10,232 nt of DNA, taken from assembly GCA_903934745.1 (NCBI GenBank), contig CAIZOZ010000143.1, forward strand, positions 1 through 10,232, read 5' to 3'. Source of the DNA: an uncultured cyanobacterium (GTDB lineage: Bacteria; Cyanobacteriota; Cyanobacteriia; PCC-6307; Cyanobiaceae). Position 1 is the first letter of the stretch; the number at the start of each line of letters is the position of its first letter. A program made the translations under genes and the position numbers. This document shows positions 7,181-10,232 of the stretch, piece by piece. Under the pieces are notes generated by a model. The model made no database searches. It was not told the origin of the DNA and saw only the letters and a list, made by a program, of their open reading frames with translations.

Positions 7181-7539
7181 GCGCTGATCCCCGGGCCGCC
7201 ACTGAGGCCGTCACCATTGTCCTGGGCACCTCAATCCCCCTGCAGGCCTACCTGGCTGTGGCGGCTTTGCTGTTCTGCACCGGCGTGTGGGGGCTGATCA
7301 ACAGCCGTAATGCCGTGCGCGTGCTGATGAGCATCGAGCTGATGTTGAACGCGGTGAACATCAACCTGATGGCCTTCTCCGACTATCTCGATGGTCAACT
7401 GATTCGTGGGCAGGTGTTTGCCATCTTCGTGATCACCGTGGCCGCCGCTGAAGCGGCCGTGGGTCTGGCGATCCTGTTGTCTCTGTATCGCAATCGCGAA
7501 ACAGTCGATATGGAGCGCTTCAACTTGCTGCGCTGGTAG
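7177..7539 (+). CDS. ndhE: NDH-1 subunit 4L (NdhE, NuoK homologue)
   Basis: A 120-residue three-helix subunit of the NDH-1 membrane arm. The conserved text SRNAVRVLMSIELMLNAVNI leads into NLMAFSDYLDG, and FAIFVITVAAAEAAVGLAIL into LSLYRNRETVD. E54 and E92 lie in the middle of helices 2 and 3 and match the two conserved membrane glutamates of NuoK used in proton translocation (E36 and E72 in E. coli). The protein ends DMERFNLLRW, the usual cyanobacterial C-terminus. About 20 residues at the N-terminus (MSADPRAATEAVTIVLGTSI) precede the point where many cyanobacterial NdhE proteins begin. No in-frame ATG, GTG or TTG lies closer to the conserved region, and the ATGA overlap with ndhG supports this start. 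The last codons also form one arm of an inverted repeat that spans into the gap before nadK. Confidence 0.95.
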   Translation: MSADPRAATEAVTIVLGTSIPLQAYLAVAALLFCTGVWGLINSRNAVRVLMSIELMLNAVNINLMAFSDYLDGQLIRGQVFAIFVITVAAAEAAVGLAILLSLYRNRETVDMERFNLLRW

Positions 7540-7563
7540 TCAATGTCTGGGAGCTGAAGCGCT
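7514..7563 (+). terminator. 9-bp inverted repeat followed by TTTT at the ndhE-nadK junction
   Basis: Exact 9-nt arms, agcgcttca (7514-7522, inside the ndhE 3' end) and tgaagcgct (7555-7563), enclose a 32-nt loop. The second arm runs directly into TTTT (7563-7566). This is the only candidate in the window with a short T-run, but the loop is large and the run is only four. It may be a weak terminator or attenuator that lowers nadK expression relative to the ndh genes. Confidence 0.35.
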
Positions 7564-7577
7564 TTTGAGAGATCCGC

Positions 7578-8537
7578 ATGCGTCTTGAACGGGTCTGGTT
7601 GATTGTGCGCCGCGGCAGCCAGTCCGCCCAGCGCCATGCCCGCCGCTGCGCCGAGGATCTGCGCCTCCAGGGCGTCAGCGTCACCGTGGCCTCCTCGGGG
7701 CTGGCCGCCAATCCTTTCCCTGGCCTGCTGGCCACCGAGGAGGGCCTGCCCGATCTGGCCCTGGTGCTGGGCGGCGATGGCACGGTGCTGGGGGCGGCGC
7801 GCCATCTGGCCCGTTTTGAGGTGCCGATTCTCAGCTTCAACATCGGCGGCCATCTCGGCTTCCTCACCCACGACCGCTCCCTGCTGCGGCTCGATGGCGA
7901 CGACACCCTGTGGCAGCGGTTGCGGGACGACCGCTTTGCCCTGGAGCGGCGCATGATGCTCGAAGCCCGGATCGATCGCGGCGATGGCGTGCCCCAGCCC
8001 GGCGATGGCGGTCCTGAGGAGCCGGCTGCCGATGTCGCGGCGGAGGGCCCCCACAGCGCCCTCAACGACCTCTATTTCCGTCCCTGCCTCGATGAAGTGT
8101 CGCCCACCTGTGTGCTGGAGCTCGACATCGATGGTGAGGTGGTGGACCAGTACCGGGGGGATGGCCTGATCATCGCCACTCCCACCGGCTCCACCGGCTA
8201 TGCGATGGCGGCGGGTGGGCCGATCCTCCATCCCGGCATCGAGGCGATTGTGGTCAACCCGATCTGCCCGATGAGTCTCTCCAGCCGGGCGGTGGTGGTG
8301 CCACCCCGCTCGCGCCTCACGGTCTGGCCGCTGGGGGAGAGCAGCCGCCGGGTGAAGTTGTGGAAGGACGGCGCCCATGCCACGGTGCTGGAGCCCGGCG
8401 ATCGCTGTGTGGTGCAGCGCGGCCCCCATCCGGCTTTGATGCTGCTGCTGGAGCAAAGCCCCTCCTATTACCGCACGCTGACCCGCAAGTTGCACTGGGC
8501 CGGCAGCCTCACCAGCGTGGAGCCTTCCCATAACTGA
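7578..8537 (+). CDS. nadK: NAD kinase
   Basis: Phosphorylates NAD to NADP, setting the NADP pool used by photosynthetic electron transport. The 319-residue protein shows the family signatures in order: the loop GGDGT at 65-69 (catalytic/ATP region, after DLALVL), NIGGHLGFLT shortly after, ALND at 161-164 (NAD-binding Asn/Asp), and TPTGSTGYAMAAGGPILHP from about 201, followed by NPICPMSLSSRAVVVP. The length is slightly above the bacterial norm because a Gly/Pro/Glu/Ala-rich insertion of about 25 residues (about 134-158) precedes ALND. A GAGAG stretch about 7 nt before the ATG at 7578 can act as a Shine-Dalgarno. The gene lies 38 bp after ndhE, so it is probably read at least partly from the ndh transcript, modulated by the intervening inverted repeat. 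Cyanobacteria usually encode two NAD kinases; which paralogue this is cannot be settled here. Confidence 0.94.
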   Translation: MRLERVWLIVRRGSQSAQRHARRCAEDLRLQGVSVTVASSGLAANPFPGLLATEEGLPDLALVLGGDGTVLGAARHLARFEVPILSFNIGGHLGFLTHDRSLLRLDGDDTLWQRLRDDRFALERRMMLEARIDRGDGVPQPGDGGPEEPAADVAAEGPHSALNDLYFRPCLDEVSPTCVLELDIDGEVVDQYRGDGLIIATPTGSTGYAMAAGGPILHPGIEAIVVNPICPMSLSSRAVVVPPRSRLTVWPLGESSRRVKLWKDGAHATVLEPGDRCVVQRGPHPALMLLLEQSPSYYRTLTRKLHWAGSLTSVEPSHN

Positions 8538-8591
8538 AGCCGCCCAGGACGTTTCCAGCACGTCGATCGCGCCGGCGCAGCCCGATTCAGG

Positions 8592-8633
8592 CCCTGAGGT
8601 CACGCCAGGAGCCTGGCCAGGCAAAGGTCAGGG
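8592..8633 (+). terminator. structured region after nadK with 12-nt perfect palindrome
   Basis: An outer 6-bp stem (ccctga / tcaggg) encloses gccagg-ag-cctggc (8604-8617), and the second of those arms is also half of a perfect 12-nt palindrome at 8611-8622 (gcctggccaggc). Mutually exclusive pairings are therefore possible. It starts 55 nt after the nadK stop. No T-tract follows, so termination of the ndh-nadK transcript here is a positional inference. Confidence 0.3.
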
Positions 8634-8689
8634 TCTTGGCCTCCGCTGGGCCTGGCTGAGGTGGACACCTGCCAACGCGTCGACTGGCC

Positions 8690-8797
8690 GTTGATTGCTG
8701 AAGGAAACAGAAACATTTTTGTCTCGAGATTGGCTGTGGGAGAGAGTTTCACCGTGCCTTCATTTGTTCGGGTCGATGATTTTGTAGGTTTGGCGCC
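8690..8797 (+). promoter_or_regulatory. locally AT-rich leader before the small membrane protein gene
   Basis: G+C drops sharply compared with the surroundings, most visibly at 8698-8725 (gaaggaaacagaaacatttt) and 8761-8792. TTGATT at about 8692 and TTGTTC at 8764 resemble -35 boxes, but no matching -10 box lies at a good distance. I read this as a probable promoter region for the gene at 8798 on composition only. The 260-bp gap after nadK holds nothing else beyond the stem-loop at 8592-8633. Confidence 0.25.
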
Positions 8798-9037
8798 ATG
8801 GAACTTGGCCTCACCCCCCAGGAGTGCACCATCGTGCGGCTGGCTCGCCGCAAGCACCTCTGTTCTGTGAACCGGGCCATCTGGGTCCTGCCCTGGTGGT
8901 TGGTGGCGCTGCTGGCTCTGGTGCTGTTGATCCCTTCCCATGGCCTTTCACTGTTGCTGTTGCCGCTGTGTGCCTGGCAGCGGCAGCGCACTCGCCAGCG
9001 GATTGCCGCATGGGCCCTGGATCTGCGGCAACTCTGA
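8798..9037 (+). CDS. small hypothetical membrane protein
   Basis: I do not recognise this 79-residue protein. It has a polar N-terminus (MELGLTPQECTIVRLARRKH), a strong hydrophobic segment at about 28-45 rich in Trp and Leu (AIWVLPWWLVALLALVLL), a short turn (IPSHG), and a second hydrophobic stretch at about 49-60 (GLSLLLLPLCAW). A basic tail QRQRTRQR follows. This fits a single long membrane helix or a re-entrant hairpin with both basic ends on the cytoplasmic side. Third codon positions are strongly G/C, like the neighbouring real genes, which supports it over the overlapping frame starting at 8661. It has two cysteines (C10, C22) in the soluble N-terminus and a third (C58) in the hydrophobic region. 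No Shine-Dalgarno is visible. It ends 53 bp before the CYTH start and is probably co-transcribed with it. Function is unknown. Confidence 0.65.
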   Translation: MELGLTPQECTIVRLARRKHLCSVNRAIWVLPWWLVALLALVLLIPSHGLSLLLLPLCAWQRQRTRQRIAAWALDLRQL

Positions 9038-9074
9038 AGCTGGCCGCCGGTCAGAATCGCTGCAGACCACGCCC

Positions 9075-9079
9075 GGAGG
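9075..9079 (+). promoter_or_regulatory. Shine-Dalgarno GGAGG that points to a non-AUG start
   Basis: GGAGG at 9075-9079 is the best Shine-Dalgarno in the window. It lies 5 nt before a CTG (9085) and 11 nt before a TTG (9091), both in the CYTH frame and immediately before the conserved EIERRF motif. It argues against the in-frame ATG at 9010, which overlaps the previous gene by 28 nt. Confidence 0.55.
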
Positions 9080-9090
9080 TTCCCCTGGCT

Positions 9091-9666
9091 TTGGAGATTG
9101 AGCGTCGCTTCCTGGTGGTGGGCCAAGGCTGGCGCCCCCATGTGCGCTGGCAGGCCAGGCTGCAGCAGGGGTATTTGGTGAGTGGAGCCGCTGGTCTCAC
9201 CTTGCGGGTGCGCACCAGTGAGCCCCTGGCTGCTGGCGGGGCGCAAGCGGCCGCCTGGCTCACCCTCAAGGCACCGTTGCCGCCGTCGCGGCTTCCCATC
9301 CCGGCAGCGCCGGCCGCTACGCCAGCTCAGCAGCCAGGTCTGGCTCTCACCCGCCTCGAGTTTGAGTACGCCATTCCCACCGCGGATGCCCAGTCCCTGC
9401 TCGAGCTGGCCCCCCATCAGCTGGGCAAGTGTCGCTACGGCCTGGATCTGGCCGGCGGTGACTGGGTGCTGGATGTGTTCGAGGCGGGCAATGCGCCGCT
9501 GGTGGTGGCGGAGGTGGAGCTCGAGTCTCCCGATCAGCCGGTGACGCTGCCGCCCTGGTGCGGCAAGGAGATCACCGGCCGCCATGAGCTCAGTAACGCC
9601 GCCTTGGCGGCAAAGCCCCTGGCGCTCTGGAGTGAATCTGAGCGGCAGGAGCTGCTGGCGGGCTGA
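9091..9666 (+). CDS. CYTH domain / triphosphate tunnel metalloenzyme-fold protein
   Basis: A 191-residue protein of the CYTH superfamily, whose members hydrolyse or cyclise triphosphate substrates (tripolyphosphate, ATP, thiamine triphosphate) inside a charged beta-barrel tunnel. The N-terminal signature EIERRFLV is present at 2-9, but the usual E-x-E-x-K reads E-x-E-x-R (R6). Other tunnel-type residues follow: LRVR (R39, R41), TLKAP (K60), RLEFEY (E90, E92), KCRY (K113, R115), LDVFE (D128, E131), AEVELES (E141, E143, E145) and GKEITG (K159, E160). These match cyanobacterial stand-alone CYTH proteins. A Pro/Ala-rich insertion occupies about 62-83. A TTG start at 9091 is chosen; CTG at 9085 (adding two residues) fits the GGAGG spacing better, and ATG at 9010 would add 27 unconserved residues. 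The substrate cannot be read from sequence. Confidence 0.82.
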   Translation: MEIERRFLVVGQGWRPHVRWQARLQQGYLVSGAAGLTLRVRTSEPLAAGGAQAAAWLTLKAPLPPSRLPIPAAPAATPAQQPGLALTRLEFEYAIPTADAQSLLELAPHQLGKCRYGLDLAGGDWVLDVFEAGNAPLVVAEVELESPDQPVTLPPWCGKEITGRHELSNAALAAKPLALWSESERQELLAG

Positions 9667-9690
9667 GCGAGGCCTGTTTCCGGCAGGGAC

Positions 9691-9734
9691 GGCAGCGGCT
9701 GGCTGGGTTGCGGCCGTTCACCAGCTCCGCTGCC
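9691..9734. terminator. imperfect stem-loop between convergent CYTH and pedR genes
   Basis: ggcagcgg (9691-9698) pairs exactly with ccgctgcc (9727-9734), and the adjoining ctgg (9699-9702) pairs with ccag (9721-9724) across a 2-nt bulge, leaving an 18-nt loop. It sits in the 72-bp gap between two convergent stop codons, where a bidirectional terminator is expected. There is no T-tract on either strand. Confidence 0.45.
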
Positions 9735-9738
9735 CGCA

Positions 9739-10071
9739 TCAGCCGGCGTGGCGAGCGGCCTCGGGGCTTTCCAGGGAGCAGCAGTTGAAGCCATCACGGC
9801 AGATCTTGCCGTTGTCCATGGCCCAATTGAGCAGTGCCACCCGGTTCTTGGCGCCGGTTTTGGTGAAGATATTGCTCACGTGGTTGTCGACGGTGCGCTT
9901 GCTGATCACCAGCTGGGAGGCGATCTCCTGATTGGTGAGGCCAGTGGCCACCAGCTCAATGATCTCCACTTCCCGCTCCGAGAGGTCATGCCGAAGCTGC
10001 TGCAGCGACGACGGCACTGCGGCTGCCGGGCGGGAGGCCGGAGGTCGATCGGGGAGGCCGCGCTCAGACAT
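9739..10071 (-). CDS. pedR: PedR-like LuxR-type transcriptional regulator
   Basis: A 110-residue regulator made almost entirely of a LuxR-type helix-turn-helix at about 30-78 (LSEREVEIIELVATGLTNQE, then IASQLVISKRTVDNHVSNIF). It has no receiver domain. The C-terminus NWAMDNGKICRDGFNCCSL carries C91, C97 and C98 and matches the short cyanobacterial PedR family. In Synechocystis, PedR (ssl0564) tunes photosynthesis genes to photosynthetic electron transport and is controlled by thioredoxin through a C-terminal cysteine; C91 or the C97-C98 pair would be the equivalent here. The first 28 residues (Pro/Ala/Arg-rich) are an extension relative to the roughly 90-residue Synechocystis protein. The ATG at 10071 has no clear Shine-Dalgarno; a weak -10-like TACAGT lies about 20 nt upstream. 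The gene converges on the CYTH gene. The LuxR call is firm; orthology to PedR is likely from the cysteine-rich tail. Confidence 0.8.
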   Translation of the reverse strand: MSERGLPDRPPASRPAAAVPSSLQQLRHDLSEREVEIIELVATGLTNQEIASQLVISKRTVDNHVSNIFTKTGAKNRVALLNWAMDNGKICRDGFNCCSLESPEAARHAG

Positions 10072-10142
10072 GGACGCACAGCGGATCCATCACTGTAAGC
10101 AGATTGGCGCTGCAAGATGGGGGCGGATCTGGGGGTGGCTCT

Positions 10143-10157
10143 GCCGCTTTGAGCGGC
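10143..10157 (-). terminator. compact stem-loop upstream of pedR
   Basis: Perfect 6-bp stem (gccgct / agcggc) with a 3-nt loop. On the minus strand it begins 13 nt after a possible stop codon at 10171-10173, as a terminator for an upstream minus-strand gene would. No T-tract follows. Confidence 0.3.
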
Positions 10158-10170
10158 CCAGGTCAGCACC

Positions 10171-10232
10171 TCAATCCCGTGCAGGCGTCGACAGGCTTCT
10201 CAGCAGGCACAACGTCTGTTCCTGGACGCCGC
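10171..10232 (-). CDS. possible 3' end of an unidentified minus-strand gene
   Basis: One minus-strand frame is open from the right edge to a TGA at 10171-10173 and gives the last 19 residues GVQEQTLCLLRSLSTPARD. It uses CTG-rich, mostly G/C-ending codons like the real genes of this window and looks like a leucine-rich C-terminal helix. A compact stem-loop follows 13 nt after the stop. The fragment is too short to identify, and a second open frame on the plus strand cannot be excluded. Confidence 0.3.
   Translation of the reverse strand, partial: GVQEQTLCLLRSLSTPARD

Noticed and set aside
7395..8624. 409-codon minus-strand frame opposite ndhE and nadK
   Set aside because: Covers two well-supported plus-strand genes; no domain is visible in the translation.
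8527..8690. Open plus-strand frame just after nadK with coding-like codon use
   Set aside because: No ATG, GTG or TTG start follows the preceding stop in that frame, and the translation is unrecognised; it could be chance or a remnant, but I cannot support it.
8661..8870. 69-codon plus-strand frame overlapping the small membrane protein
   Set aside because: Its third codon positions are not G/C-biased like real genes here, and it competes with the better supported frame at 8798.
1..10232. CRISPR array, transposon, tRNA or rRNA
   Set aside because: No regularly spaced direct repeats, terminal inverted repeats with a transposase, or conserved RNA-gene sequence seen on either strand.

Overview
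The window is GC-rich (roughly two thirds G+C by eye) and comes from a cyanobacterium, most likely a picocyanobacterium of the Cyanobium / freshwater or coastal Synechococcus group. The basis is the cyanobacterial NDH-1 gene order ndhA-ndhI-ndhG-ndhE, a PedR-like LuxR regulator with a cysteine-rich C-terminus, a DUF3352 protein and a cyanobacterial-type CYTH protein. The assignment rests on gene content and protein motifs; no database search was possible.

Layout, left to right. On the minus strand lie the first 26 codons of hrcA (heat-shock repressor, running off the left edge) and a single-domain rhodanese. From a very short divergent spacer containing a perfect 9-bp inverted repeat, a plus-strand series begins: a membrane-anchored DUF3352 protein with an in-frame 15-nt tandem repeat, a SixA-type histidine phosphatase, citrate synthase (gltA), the membrane-arm genes ndhA, ndhI, ndhG and ndhE of the NDH-1 complex, NAD kinase, an unrecognised 79-residue membrane protein, and a CYTH/TTM-fold protein. 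A minus-strand pedR-like gene converges on the CYTH gene across a 44-nt imperfect stem-loop. The right edge may hold the 3' end of another minus-strand gene.

How the genes fit together. gltA lies only 24 bp before ndhA, ndhI/ndhG and ndhG/ndhE overlap by 1 and 4 bases, and nadK starts 38 bp after ndhE, so gltA-ndhAIGE-nadK may be one transcription unit. It would link citrate entry into the open TCA route, NDH-1 (ferredoxin to plastoquinone, cyclic and respiratory electron flow) and NADP supply. The nearby PedR-like gene belongs to a family that senses photosynthetic electron transport.

Most of the window is ordinary conserved chromosome, and I see no mobile element, CRISPR array, rRNA or tRNA. 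The points worth a second look are the divergent inverted repeat, the tandem repeat in the DUF3352 protein, low-complexity extensions on otherwise conserved enzymes, an Arg-for-Lys change and non-AUG start in the CYTH protein, the small membrane protein, and GC-rich stem-loops after most genes that largely lack U-tracts.
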